From contig JABJJW010000010.1 of NCBI GenBank assembly GCA_018660685.1, positions 97,990 through 161,989 on the forward strand: a stretch of 64,000 bases of DNA, in the 5' to 3' direction. This document shows positions 1 through 8,510 of this stretch, one piece after another. The translations under genes and the position numbers were made by a program. Below the pieces are notes generated by a model. It had not been told where the DNA came from and ran no database searches. It was given only the letters and a program-made list of their open reading frames with translations. The stretch comes from Flavobacteriales bacterium (GTDB taxonomy: Bacteria > Bacteroidota > Bacteroidia > Flavobacteriales_G > Salibacteraceae). The first letter of the stretch is position 1, and each line of letters opens with the position of its first letter.

Positions 1-1
1 T

Positions 2-178
2 ATTCTTCGAGATGGCTGCGGCGTTGACTATTATGCCAAAGTGAAGTATTTACCTGAATCTGATATATACGAGGTAGTTGACATTAGCGGAGATATTCCT
101 TCCGGTCAATATCTCATCACATCTTCCTCAAAGAAGAGCGTATACAGTTCTCAGCTAACGATCGAGTTCAGCCGATAA
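2..178 (+). CDS. C-terminal end of an unidentified protein (5' end outside window)
   Basis: An open frame enters from the left edge and stops at TAA 176-178, giving 58 visible residues. The tail has the alternating hydrophobic/polar pattern of a beta-strand domain, with a 'DIPSGQYLITSSS' stretch followed by a final strand ending IEFSR. This resembles the G-x-Y/strand ending of T9SS sorting domains, though the visible part is too short to prove it. The stop is one base from the stop of the convergent typA, so no room for a separate terminator exists. Frame and stop are seen directly; function is unknown. Confidence 0.5.
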   Translation: MLRDGCGVDYYAKVKYLPESDIYEVVDISGDIPSGQYLITSSSKKSVYSSQLTIEFSR

Positions 179-179
179 C

Positions 180-1943
180 CTAGCTAATCTTTCGCATTCT
201 TATACTTAATGGAGTTACCTCGAGATATTCATCTACTCGAATGTATTCCATGGCTTCTTCAAGGGAGAATTGAATTTTAGGCGCAACCTTAGCTGCATCA
301 TCCGAACCAGCAGCACGGACGTTTGAGTGCTTCTTCCCTTTGATAACATTCACCTCAAGATCGTTGTCACGAGTGTGTTCACCAACTACTTGGCCTTTGT
401 ATACCTTTTCGTTTGGATCAATAAAAAAGCGTCCTCTATCCTGAAGTCTATCGAGTGCGTACATCAAAGCTGCTCCCGTTTCTGCTGAAACCAAAGCGCC
501 TTTTTCCACTACTCCAAACTCCCCTTTGAATGGCTTGTACTGATGGAAGCGATGCGTCATTACAGCTTCACCTGCTGTGTTCGTGAGTACTTTGTTTCGA
601 AGACCGATCAACCCTCTTGATGGGATTTCAAATTCAAGGTGTTGAATATCTCCCTTGCCCTCCATAATCAGGAGTTCTCCCTTTCGTTGTGTTACAAGCT
701 CAATAGCTTTGCCACTGTACTCTTCTGGAACATCAATCACGAGAGTCTCATATGGCTCCGACTTGATACCGTCGATTTCTTTGAAGATCACTTGAGGTTT
801 TCCTACTTGAACTTCGTAACCCTCACGTCGCATTGTTTCGATGAGAATACTTAAGTGAAGAACGCCTCTACCGTAAACGTTGAATTTGTCTTCGCTATCG
901 GTGTCTTCGACTCGAAGCGCTAGGTTCTTTTCTGTTTCCTTATACAGACGGTCACGCAGATGCCTTGAGGTTACAAACTTTCCTTCCTTTCCAAAGAACG
1001 GCGAATTGTTGATTGTGAAGAGCATACTCATTGTTGGCTCATCGACATTGATTCTTGGTAGTGCTTCTGGATTATCAAGAGAAGCCAATGTATCACCGAT
1101 CTCAAAGTTTTCTAGCCCAACCATTGCACATAGGTCACCACTGCGTGCTGAGTCAACTTCTGATCTTCCAAGTCCTTCGAACACGTAGAGTTCTTTGATT
1201 CTATTTTTCTTGACGCTGCCATCTCGCTTCATCAAGGCGTAGTCACCGCCTTTCTTTATATCTCCTCGGTAAACCTTTCCAATGGCGATTCTTCCCTTGT
1301 AGCTACTAAAGTCTAGAGATGTGATCTGCATTTGCGCTTCCCCGCTATTGTACTCAGCCTCTGGGATGACTTCGACGATGGTATCAAGAAGATGCTGAAC
1401 TGTATTGGTCGGTTCCTTCCAGTCATGACTCATCCAACCATGCTTACTGGATCCATAAAGCGTTTCGAAGCCAAGTTGATCTTCGGACGCGTCCAAATTG
1501 AACATGAGGTCAAAAACCTGCTCATGGACTTCATCCGGACGACAGTTTTCTTTGTCTACTTTATTGACGACAACAATTGGTTTCAGGTTTAACTCAATAG
1601 CTTTCCCAAGTACGAATCGTGTTTGTGGCATTGGTCCTTCGAAAGCATCGACTAATAGAATAACTCCATCAGCCATTTTCAATACACGCTCTACTTCGCC
1701 TCCAAAATCGGCGTGACCTGGAGTGTCAATGATGTTCACCTTGACCCCTTTGTGCACGACTGAAACATTCTTACTGAGAATCGTAATTCCACGTTCACGC
1801 TCCAGGTCGTTGCTATCTAGGATGAGTTCACCTACTTCCTTTCGATCATCGAGCACCTTGCTCTCGTGGATAATCTTATCGACCAAAGTCGTTTTACCAT
1901 GATCAACGTGTGCGATGATGGCTATGTTTCTAATTGACTGCAT
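180..1943 (-). CDS. typA: Ribosome-associated GTPase TypA/BipA
   Basis: Translational GTPase of the EF-G/LepA superfamily that binds 70S ribosomes and supports ribosome assembly and stress adaptation. The GTP-binding domain shows G1 AHVDHGKT (residues 11-18), G2 with the RGIT threonine (Thr54), G3 DTPGH (73-77) and G4 NKVD (127-130). EF-G-like beta-barrel and domain V segments follow. The C-terminal part carries the TypA-specific region with 'SRGLIGLR' and 'HRFHQYKPFKG'. At 587 residues it is full length for the family (about 600). The ATG at 1943 lies about 20 nt downstream of a -7-like box. It is transcribed alone, convergent with the partial gene at the left edge and divergent from fdhD. 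Confidence 0.97.
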   Translation of the reverse strand: MQSIRNIAIIAHVDHGKTTLVDKIIHESKVLDDRKEVGELILDSNDLERERGITILSKNVSVVHKGVKVNIIDTPGHADFGGEVERVLKMADGVILLVDAFEGPMPQTRFVLGKAIELNLKPIVVVNKVDKENCRPDEVHEQVFDLMFNLDASEDQLGFETLYGSSKHGWMSHDWKEPTNTVQHLLDTIVEVIPEAEYNSGEAQMQITSLDFSSYKGRIAIGKVYRGDIKKGGDYALMKRDGSVKKNRIKELYVFEGLGRSEVDSARSGDLCAMVGLENFEIGDTLASLDNPEALPRINVDEPTMSMLFTINNSPFFGKEGKFVTSRHLRDRLYKETEKNLALRVEDTDSEDKFNVYGRGVLHLSILIETMRREGYEVQVGKPQVIFKEIDGIKSEPYETLVIDVPEEYSGKAIELVTQRKGELLIMEGKGDIQHLEFEIPSRGLIGLRNKVLTNTAGEAVMTHRFHQYKPFKGEFGVVEKGALVSAETGAALMYALDRLQDRGRFFIDPNEKVYKGQVVGEHTRDNDLEVNVIKGKKHSNVRAAGSDDAAKVAPKIQFSLEEAMEYIRVDEYLEVTPLSIRMRKIS

Positions 1944-1963
1944 ACCAATGCTTTTTGCGGCCG

Positions 1964-1971
1964 CGAAAGTA
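1964..1971 (-). promoter_or_regulatory. Candidate -7 element of typA
   Basis: On the minus strand the octamer TACTTTCG followed by CGG lies 20 nt upstream of the typA ATG. It differs by one base from the Bacteroidota sigma-A -7 consensus TAnnTTTG, and the same TACTTTCGC string precedes ndk and recR in this window. No clear -33 TTG is visible, so this is a candidate only. Confidence 0.4.
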
Positions 1972-2053
1972 GTCCATATAAATCAGGAATTATGGGAAGG
2001 GTTGTGATATTTGAGGAGGTAATCGCTCTACTGATATTATTCATCTTTGTTTT

Positions 2054-2896
2054 ATGTCCCAACCAAGCGCTTTACCGACAGAAGTCACTCAGATTGACGG
2101 TGACGTCCGAAGCACCAAACTCGACCTGCTCAGCGTTGAAGAACCGATGGAAATCAGGCTTGGTTATGGTCCTGAGGATGGCCGGGAACAAAAGAGCCTC
2201 GCCATCACGATGCGCACGCCAGGGCATGATTTTGAGTTGGCACTGGGTTTTCTCTTCACAGAAGGCATTATTGAGGGCATGGAACAGATTCAAAACATCG
2301 TGTATTGTACGGATGACGAAACTGGAGAATTAACGGACAATGTGGTCAGGGTTGAGCTAAGCCCAACTTTGAAAATCGAATGGTCTCAATTTGAACGTAA
2401 TTTCTACACCAATTCAAGCTGTGGGATTTGTGGAAAGGCCTCGATAGAAAGCCTTGAATCATTCTGCCCAACAAAAGTCAGTTCGAACATCAAGGTGAAC
2501 GACGCTATAATTCACGGCCTTTCAGACAAAATGCGTGTGAAACAGAATGTCTTTGAACATACAGGCGGGCTCCACGGCTCCGCAGTGTTTGACCAAAATG
2601 GTGAACTGCTCATGATGCGTGAAGATATTGGCCGTCACAATGCAGTGGATAAGATCGTTGGGGCTTCGCTATTTCAAAAGATGCTTCCGTTGGAGTCGCA
2701 TATTTTGATGTTGAGTGGTAGGTGTTCGTTCGAGCTTATGCAAAAAGCGATTTTAGCCCGAATTCCTATCATCGTAGCGATAGGAGCTTCTTCAAGTTTG
2801 GCGGTTAACACAGCGCAGGAATATGGTGTTACGCTGCTTGGTTTTACACGCAACAACAGTTTCAATATTTATAGCCACCCGGAACGGATCGGTTGA
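2054..2896 (+). CDS. fdhD: Formate dehydrogenase accessory sulfurtransferase FdhD
   Basis: FdhD passes sulfur from a cysteine desulfurase (IscS-type) to the molybdenum bis-MGD cofactor of formate dehydrogenases, which activates them. The sequence shows the 'EEPMEIRL' entry segment (29-36), the 'RTPGHDFELALGFLFTEGII' region (54-73), the redox/persulfide CGIC pair (Cys123, Cys126), the 'HTGGLHGSA' and 'REDIGRHNAVDK' motifs, and 'SGRCSFELMQK'. It is full length at 280 residues. It reads away from typA and its stop abuts the stop of convergent oxyR. No formate dehydrogenase or molybdopterin gene lies within this window, so its client enzyme must be elsewhere. Confidence 0.95.
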   Translation: MSQPSALPTEVTQIDGDVRSTKLDLLSVEEPMEIRLGYGPEDGREQKSLAITMRTPGHDFELALGFLFTEGIIEGMEQIQNIVYCTDDETGELTDNVVRVELSPTLKIEWSQFERNFYTNSSCGICGKASIESLESFCPTKVSSNIKVNDAIIHGLSDKMRVKQNVFEHTGGLHGSAVFDQNGELLMMREDIGRHNAVDKIVGASLFQKMLPLESHILMLSGRCSFELMQKAILARIPIIVAIGASSSLAVNTAQEYGVTLLGFTRNNSFNIYSHPERIG

Positions 2897-3841
2897 TTAA
2901 ATGGCGACGACCTCACCATTGTCTTTATTGTCCAATACAGATTTTGGGAGAGATTTAACAATGCTATCCCTCATGGCATTAATCATACTCTCTTTTAGTC
3001 CCTTCCTCCTTGTAATCGTGCTAATCTCCCGAAGTGGGTTCGTCGAACCAATAAATTTCACACGATCTATTTGTTCTTCCGTAATTACGTCCAATGCAAG
3101 TTCGGGAATAATGGTGCTTCCTCCCTCCTTGTCGACCAAGCGCATCAATGTCTCAATGGATCCACTCTCATAGTTGAACTCTAGGTTCTTGTATTTGGTT
3201 TGATTCAATGAACAGAGATTAAATGTTTGATTTCTGAAACAGTTACCCTCACTCAGAATCCATAGTTTCTTTGAAAGCATTTTGTCAAGTTCGATCCTAT
3301 TCCCCTTAGTTGAGCTTAGTTCATCATCCGCATAGGCCAGGAGTTTTTCATAGAACAAGGGTTTTTCTACGATGGAAGCAATTTTAAGTGGCGTGGCGAG
3401 TATTCCAACATCAATGGATTCATTGTTCAGGCGCTCTACGATTTCTTCGGTTTTAAATTCAGTAACCACAAGCTCTACCTCAGGATATTTCCTTAAAAAA
3501 TCACCTAAGAATATCGGCATTAAATAAGGCGCGATGGTTGGGATGATCCCTACTCTCAGCTCACCAGCAACCTTTCCTTTACTTCGATCAATAATATCAT
3601 CGATAACCTTCAATTCTGAAAGAGCCTCACGCGCCTGTTCCACAATCAGCTCTCCAATCTGGGTGAATTTAAGCGGTTGTTTTGATCGATCTAATAGCGG
3701 TAGGCCAAGATCATTTTCAAGTTTTTTGATCTGCATACTCAACGTAGGTTGAGTTACATAACAGTGTTCGGCAGCCTTACTAAAACTTCGATAGCGGTCA
3801 ATTGCGACTAAATAGGTCAATTGCTGAATAGAGTAATTCAT
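2897..3841 (-). CDS. oxyR: LysR-family peroxide sensor OxyR
   Basis: LysR-type transcription factor with an N-terminal winged helix-turn-helix (about residues 3-62; 'SFSKAAEHCYVTQPTLSMQI') and a substrate-binding-like effector domain. Two cysteines, Cys201 and Cys210, sit in the 'EGNCFRNQTFNLC' context with the nine-residue spacing of the peroxide-sensing Cys199/Cys208 pair of Escherichia coli OxyR. This supports OxyR over a generic LysR regulator. Length (314) is normal. No catalase or peroxiredoxin gene is adjacent, so the targets are not local. It lies 54 bp downstream of the AI-2E transporter gene, and a TACATTTG box in that gap suggests its own promoter. Confidence 0.92.
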   Translation of the reverse strand: MNYSIQQLTYLVAIDRYRSFSKAAEHCYVTQPTLSMQIKKLENDLGLPLLDRSKQPLKFTQIGELIVEQAREALSELKVIDDIIDRSKGKVAGELRVGIIPTIAPYLMPIFLGDFLRKYPEVELVVTEFKTEEIVERLNNESIDVGILATPLKIASIVEKPLFYEKLLAYADDELSSTKGNRIELDKMLSKKLWILSEGNCFRNQTFNLCSLNQTKYKNLEFNYESGSIETLMRLVDKEGGSTIIPELALDVITEEQIDRVKFIGSTNPLREISTITRRKGLKESMINAMRDSIVKSLPKSVLDNKDNGEVVAI

Positions 3842-3859
3842 TGATCAAGAATTTCTATT

Positions 3860-3867
3860 CAAATGTA
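3860..3867 (-). promoter_or_regulatory. Candidate -7 element of oxyR
   Basis: Minus-strand TACATTTG matches the Bacteroidota -7 consensus TAnnTTTG exactly and ends 18 nt before the oxyR ATG. No TTG lies at the usual -33 distance. Just upstream an imperfect dyad, GCTGAT with ATCAGC spaced by six bases (3883-3900), overlaps the stop of the preceding gene and could be an operator or a weak hairpin. Confidence 0.4.
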
Positions 3868-3895
3868 GAATATATAACCTAGGCTGATATTCGCA

Positions 3896-4963
3896 TCAGC
3901 TACTGATGACATACTTCTTATAGTACGCAACAAGTAATGATGTCATAGGTATAGCGATGATGAGTCCCATTAAACCGAGAAGGCTACCCCAAATACTCAA
4001 AGACAACAAGATAATTGTGGGATTGAGTCCTGAGAACTCACCCATGATTTTAGGAGTGAGTACTGCGTCCTGGAGTAATTGAACGATGGCAAAGACGGCG
4101 ACTGTCAGCCCAAGCATGAGCCAAAAGCTTTCTCCTGTTTCTAGCGAGTTTAACCCAATCAGAGCTATAGCTGGGAGGAACCCAACCAATTGCAAGTAAG
4201 GAACAAAGTTTAGCAAGCCTACGAACAGCCCTAGAACAATCGCAAAAGGAAGTCCGATGATTTTAAATCCAACGGCAAACAGAATACTCACGATCAATAC
4301 AATCTTTGATTGCGCCTTAAAATATCCGTTCATCCCAGCTTCGAGGTTGCTAACCAGCTCTGTCACAAAACTCTTTTGCTTCTCTGGGATTAGTGCCTCC
4401 CAGCTATTCGACAAGCGATCGTAATCAATCATGATAAAGATGAGGTACAAAACGTACGTGACTACAGAGAACAGTGCAGCAATTACACCCATCACACCGG
4501 ATATTGCTTCCCATATCCCGCTGAGTGTGTGCAAGGCCTTATCGGTCATTCCTTCTTGACTCAGAATAGCGGTGAGGTCAAACTTGGCTAAGTACTCGCC
4601 TGCTCTATCCACGATGTCTCGCGGCAGCCACTCAGGCCAATGCAATTGACTCACTTGAGTGGAAAGAAGACGCTGAAGAACCATCACCTCATCCACCATG
4701 AGCGGAATGAAAATGATTGCAGCGAGAGAAACCAGTAAAAGAATGGAGATCAACGTCGTGAAAACAACCAATGAACGATGTTTAATCCATCGGTGAAGGA
4801 ATCGGTTTATTGGCTCTAACAAATAGGCTGTAAGCCAAGCGAGAAAGAATGGAATCAAGACCGTCGAAAGTCTATCAAGCAAGTAGTAAGCTAAGACGAC
4901 TAAAGCTATTCCAAACAGAATTCGAACAAAGCGATTAAAATCAATGGGTTTGTCTCCGAACAT
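3896..4963 (-). CDS. AI-2E family transporter (PerM/TqsA-like membrane protein)
   Basis: Polytopic inner-membrane protein of the AI-2E transporter family, formerly UPF0118. Members export small solutes such as autoinducer-2 or act as sodium/proton antiporters, so the substrate cannot be told from sequence. There are two N-terminal hydrophobic helices (about 10-90), a soluble amphipathic stretch around 95-140, and then five or six helices. The family hallmark 'GLPFAIVLGLFVGLLNFVPYLQ' region and the late 'LTPKIMGEFSGLNP' segment are present. Length 355 is typical. It starts 9 bp downstream of the PhzF-like gene on the same strand, so the two are probably co-transcribed. Confidence 0.9.
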   Translation of the reverse strand: MFGDKPIDFNRFVRILFGIALVVLAYYLLDRLSTVLIPFFLAWLTAYLLEPINRFLHRWIKHRSLVVFTTLISILLLVSLAAIIFIPLMVDEVMVLQRLLSTQVSQLHWPEWLPRDIVDRAGEYLAKFDLTAILSQEGMTDKALHTLSGIWEAISGVMGVIAALFSVVTYVLYLIFIMIDYDRLSNSWEALIPEKQKSFVTELVSNLEAGMNGYFKAQSKIVLIVSILFAVGFKIIGLPFAIVLGLFVGLLNFVPYLQLVGFLPAIALIGLNSLETGESFWLMLGLTVAVFAIVQLLQDAVLTPKIMGEFSGLNPTIILLSLSIWGSLLGLMGLIIAIPMTSLLVAYYKKYVISS

Positions 4964-4972
4964 CGATCAATA

Positions 4973-5758
4973 TTAAGGAATGAGACTTTCTTGTCCAAAA
5001 ATCAGAGTCTCTGCGGTGAGGGTTACAAGGTTATCATGATACCCACAGGACATCCTTCCGCCTCGTTTAGATAATTGATGCGCCTTCATTTCATTCTTAG
5101 CAAGTCTTTCTGACCAAAAAGGAGTTAAAAGCATATGTGCGCTCCCTGTGGCTTGATCCTCAAGGAAGCTTACGTAGGGTAAAAACACGCGAGAAACAAA
5201 ATCTGAGTCATCGCCAGTAGCTGTAACAACGTAGGCGAAGGTGTTTGATTTTCTCAGGGCGTTCCAATCTGGGTTCATCGAACAAACATCATCTGCGTTT
5301 TCAAAGAGGACAATGTCTTTGTTGCTCGAAGTGTAGTAGGCTGCTGCCTTTCCTTTAAATCCAGTAAGTACATGTGATGGTATCTCGACTTCTGCACTGA
5401 GAATCGGTGTGCCTGTGATCGCTACTCCAGACACCTCCCTTTTCCCTAATAGAATTACCTCTCCGTAATGAAATGAGATTTCATCGATTGATGGATCCGC
5501 TTCAAACAGCACTGCAGAAGCAGCGATGGTCCCGTGTCCGCATAGATTTATTTCTCCTTCGGGCGCAAACCATCGAACTTGATAATTGTGCGCATCCATG
5601 CGACGAATGAAACTAGTAGCTGGCAGATTGAAGTCAGCCGCTAGATCTTGAAGTCTTTGTGAATCTGCAAGGTCATCAAGCAGCAATACGCAACATTGAT
5701 TTCCCTTCGCTAAGTGACCAGTAAAAGCATTGACGAGGATGAAGTCTCCTCTATTCAT
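4973..5758 (-). CDS. PhzF-family isomerase-like protein lacking the usual catalytic Glu
   Basis: Member of the PhzF/diaminopimelate-epimerase-like fold (two related alpha/beta halves). The sequence shows the N-terminal 'VNAFTGHLAKGNQCCV', then 'RWFAPEGEINLCGHGTIAA', and late 'EDQATGSAH', matching conserved PhzF blocks. In typical PhzF/YddE proteins the first half contains a N-L-S-E-T-x-F motif with the acid/base glutamate. Here the aligned segment is 'NLPATSF', putting Ala47 where that Glu is expected. The protein may be inactive in isomerisation or may use another residue. It lies 1 bp downstream of the desaturase gene and 9 bp upstream of the AI-2E gene. Substrate is unknown. Confidence 0.85.
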   Translation of the reverse strand: MNRGDFILVNAFTGHLAKGNQCCVLLLDDLADSQRLQDLAADFNLPATSFIRRMDAHNYQVRWFAPEGEINLCGHGTIAASAVLFEADPSIDEISFHYGEVILLGKREVSGVAITGTPILSAEVEIPSHVLTGFKGKAAAYYTSSNKDIVLFENADDVCSMNPDWNALRKSNTFAYVVTATGDDSDFVSRVFLPYVSFLEDQATGSAHMLLTPFWSERLAKNEMKAHQLSKRGGRMSCGYHDNLVTLTAETLIFGQESLIP

Positions 5759-5759
5759 A

Positions 5760-6842
5760 TTATACTGGCTTACGTCCCAAATTCTTCATCGTACGCTGAT
5801 GAATCTGAAGAGCTTCCCTAAATGACCCTGCACTTCGATATGGTAAACCAAATTCTTGTGCTGTTGCCTTTACGATTTTAGAAATCGCAGGATAGTGAAT
5901 GTGAGAAATGTTCGGAAAGATGTGGTGCTCAACTTGATAGTTCAACCCTCCACAATACCACGTCAACAGCTTATTCGTTGGAGCGAAATTAGCCGTCGTC
6001 TTTAGCTGATGGCCTTCGTATGACGATGATATAACCGAAGTATCTCCCTGAATAAATTCATGCTCTTCCATGATGTGCGCAGGCTGAAAAATCATTGCAA
6101 GCAGTAGGCCGCCAATCATGTGCATCATTAGGAACGCAGCCACAACAAGAATTGGGTTGTAACCTAACATCAACGGAGTAACGATCATGTAACCGTAATA
6201 CACAATTTTCGAAACCACAAGAATGGCCATTTCAGAACCGTACTTAGCACCCTGCGCCTCAACCAAGCCTCGGGAGTTGTACGCACTCAACCTCTTGAAG
6301 TCCTTGAGTGTAACCCATGATACAGTCATCAATGAATAGAGGAACCATGAATAAATGTGTTGAAGCTGGTGACGTGGCTTCCAAGGCTCATTCGGTGTAA
6401 ACCTCATGATATCTCCTCCTTCTAAATCTTCATCCACACCATGAACATTAGTAAAGCTGTGGTGAAGTACGTTGTGTTGAATCTTCCAATTCAAGGCATT
6501 TCCACCAATGACATTCAATGAATAACCCATCATTGTGTTAACCCATCTCTTCTTAGAGAAAGATCCATGGCATGAGTCGTGCATAATTGCTAGACCAATT
6601 CCTGCCACACCGACTCCCATTATTGCAGCACAAAGCACATATTGCCATGCTGTTAAGTTCATTGTAACCATCAGTGCATATGGGCCAAAATACATGGCCA
6701 GCATTGAAATGGTTTTGAGGGCGACTTTCCAATCACCTGTTCGGTCAAGATGGTTTTCCTCGAAGTAAGCATTCACTCGCTTTCTTAGCTGTCTCGAAAA
6801 ATCTTGATCTACTGTCCTGTCAAAACGTGGTGCATTTTTCAC
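5760..6842 (-). CDS. Membrane fatty acid desaturase (three-histidine-box type)
   Basis: Di-iron membrane desaturase that introduces a double bond into acyl chains (acyl-CoA or membrane lipid), probably to tune membrane fluidity. All three histidine boxes are present: HDSCH (88-92), HNVLHH (123-128) and QVEHH (303-307). The Gln-led third box is the form seen in front-end/Delta-5/6-like desaturases, but no cytochrome b5 domain is fused, so electrons must come from a separate carrier. Hydrophobic hairpins lie at about 43-86, 162-182 and 205-255. Length 360 is normal. It appears to head a desaturase-PhzF-AI-2E run with gaps of 1 and 9 bp. Regiospecificity cannot be predicted. Confidence 0.93.
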   Translation of the reverse strand: MKNAPRFDRTVDQDFSRQLRKRVNAYFEENHLDRTGDWKVALKTISMLAMYFGPYALMVTMNLTAWQYVLCAAIMGVGVAGIGLAIMHDSCHGSFSKKRWVNTMMGYSLNVIGGNALNWKIQHNVLHHSFTNVHGVDEDLEGGDIMRFTPNEPWKPRHQLQHIYSWFLYSLMTVSWVTLKDFKRLSAYNSRGLVEAQGAKYGSEMAILVVSKIVYYGYMIVTPLMLGYNPILVVAAFLMMHMIGGLLLAMIFQPAHIMEEHEFIQGDTSVISSSYEGHQLKTTANFAPTNKLLTWYCGGLNYQVEHHIFPNISHIHYPAISKIVKATAQEFGLPYRSAGSFREALQIHQRTMKNLGRKPV

Positions 6843-6861
6843 TCGTTACAGTTTTTAATTA

Positions 6862-7302
6862 TTATTTGTCGATTGCGACTATCTTGATATCGAAGGTCAA
6901 ATCTTGGCCTGCTAACGGATGGTTAGCATCCAACTTAATTGACTCTTCAGTTATTTCAGTTATTGTAACGGGAATTTGTCTCCCATCTTCTAGACTAGAA
7001 ACTAATCTTTGACCAACATGTGGCTTCAATTCGTCTGGAATTGAATCCTTTGGCACATCGTAGATCAAATCGTCCTTCATACCACCGTACGCTTCGTCAG
7101 CCGGAATGGTAAACTTCTTAGACTCATCCACCTTCATTCCTTTCACGGCTTTGTCAAACCCAGGTATTACCTGTCCTTCACCTACTTTAAATGCAAGTGG
7201 CTCTCTTCCTTCAGAAGAATCAAACTGCTCTCCGCTCGACAACGTTCCTGTATAGTGTAAACTTACTTGATCTTCGTTGTCAACTACTGTACTCTCGCTC
7301 AT
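6862..7302 (-). CDS. FKBP-type peptidyl-prolyl isomerase, SlyD-like
   Basis: Small SlyD/FkpB-type prolyl isomerase and chaperone. The FKBP half shows 'VSLHYTGTLSSGEQFDSS' and 'GEGQVIPGFDKAVKGMKV'. The insert-in-flap domain follows ('PADEAYGGMKDDL...VPKDSIPDEL'), then the closing strand with 'NHPLAGQDLTFDIKIV', the classic SlyD ending. No His-rich metal-binding tail is present. The frame stays open to 7335, but the ATG at 7302 is preferred. It is preceded by AAAAGGAATAG, and homologous FKBP sequence starts only after it, while the eleven extra codons upstream look like leader. The protein is then 146 residues, normal for the family. Confidence 0.9.
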   Translation of the reverse strand: MSESTVVDNEDQVSLHYTGTLSSGEQFDSSEGREPLAFKVGEGQVIPGFDKAVKGMKVDESKKFTIPADEAYGGMKDDLIYDVPKDSIPDELKPHVGQRLVSSLEDGRQIPVTITEITEESIKLDANHPLAGQDLTFDIKIVAIDK

Positions 7303-7416
7303 TCCTATTCCTTTTATAATCAGTGGTTTCTTCACTAATTTAGTGCAAAATTAGTCTACTTATTGGAACCTCTACTACCCCCTGACTCTTCTCATTCAAA
7401 ATGCATTGTTGATATC

Positions 7417-7448
7417 AATAAAAAACCCGGCCTCATTGAGAACCGGGT
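7417..7448 (-). terminator. Rho-independent terminator after the SRPBCC/GyrI-like gene
   Basis: On the minus strand ACCCGG pairs with CCGGGT around a 12-nt loop and is followed by TTTTTATT. It lies about 20 nt downstream of the stop of the gene ending at 7471. Confidence 0.8.
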
Positions 7449-7470
7449 CAAGTTTAAATATTTGTTATCG

Positions 7471-8475
7471 TCAGATAGGATAGATGATTTTCGTCAGTAT
7501 TTCACTCGGATCTGTCCCTTCTGTCGGATCCGTCACATACTCTTCCGCCGCCACTTCTCCGAATTCTATACCATGCCACTTCATGTACTTTTCCATTGCC
7601 TCGTGAGCCTTGCCGGTTCCCTCATATTCACCGTAATACTCAATCACCAAGCAATCGCCAGATAATTCATAACTCTCAAATCCCTCAATGGAACCAGACG
7701 CAATTGGAGCGCCAGCAAGCATATCAGCTCTTTGGTTCTCTTCGTCCCACATAAAGAAAAGGCCCATTGGCATTCCAGCCATTTTCAACCCATTTTCTGC
7801 GATGGCACCTGCGGTCTTTGGAAGGTTTTCCATGTAAAACTCTTTCATACCTGCCCACTCAACGGTATCTCGAATACCTATTACAGTTCGAGACTCCATT
7901 GTCTCGCGCATGACCGTATATCCATCGAACTCTGTACGGTTCGCCTTTGAATCTTCAACCATGGTCTTCAAGTTTTCGAGTCCTTCTTGGTATGAGCCTC
8001 CTAGCATATCTTCCAAATCAATGAAGACTAACATCATGTTTCCTGGGAATGATTCATCCGCATCGTAACTCCATGTGACATCAGTACCTGCTTCGGTTTC
8101 TACCAAATTCATAGTAGCATCGGCCTCCCCTGCCATGGGTGAGAAAAAGGTTAGATGTGTGACCATTGAACCTTCTCCCATGCTGGTTATTTCCTGCTTT
8201 CCAGTGCCTGTTTCTTCTCCTTCCCACTCCATTGTAGAGCCCACTTCTCCGTCATTATCCGAATAAGTAGTTTGCTGAGTTGTATCCATGGCAGCCCAAG
8301 GAGACCATTCTTGCATAGAGTGAAAATTGTTCACGTTTTCCCAGACCATATCACTCGGTGCTTCTATGCTTACCGTTCGTTCTAGGTGGGTGTGTGTTGG
8401 TGCTAGAAAGGCTAAAACACCTATAATTACTGCCAGAACGAGAACAATCGCTCCGAAAATTTTTAAAGCTTTCAT
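7471..8475 (-). CDS. Membrane-anchored SRPBCC domain plus GyrI-like effector-binding domain protein
   Basis: Begins with one transmembrane helix (about residues 4-27, 'IFGAIVLVLAVIIGVLAFL'). It continues with a SRPBCC/polyketide-cyclase-like ligand-binding domain ('ERTVSIEAPSDMVWENVNNF...EWSPWA') and ends with a GyrI-like/AraC effector-binding domain ('GYTVMRETMESRTVIGIRDTVEW...YEGTGKAHEAMEKYMKWHG...VAAEEYVTDP'). This architecture is common in Bacteroidota, and the ligand is unknown. The frame is open to 8541, but the ATG at 8475 places the helix at the very N-terminus and clears the divergent gene, so it is chosen as start (334 residues). A hairpin terminator follows. Confidence 0.85.
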   Translation of the reverse strand: MKALKIFGAIVLVLAVIIGVLAFLAPTHTHLERTVSIEAPSDMVWENVNNFHSMQEWSPWAAMDTTQQTTYSDNDGEVGSTMEWEGEETGTGKQEITSMGEGSMVTHLTFFSPMAGEADATMNLVETEAGTDVTWSYDADESFPGNMMLVFIDLEDMLGGSYQEGLENLKTMVEDSKANRTEFDGYTVMRETMESRTVIGIRDTVEWAGMKEFYMENLPKTAGAIAENGLKMAGMPMGLFFMWDEENQRADMLAGAPIASGSIEGFESYELSGDCLVIEYYGEYEGTGKAHEAMEKYMKWHGIEFGEVAAEEYVTDPTEGTDPSEILTKIIYPI

Positions 8476-8510
8476 ATTTGAATAGATTAGTGTTTGACTT
8501 CTCAATAATA

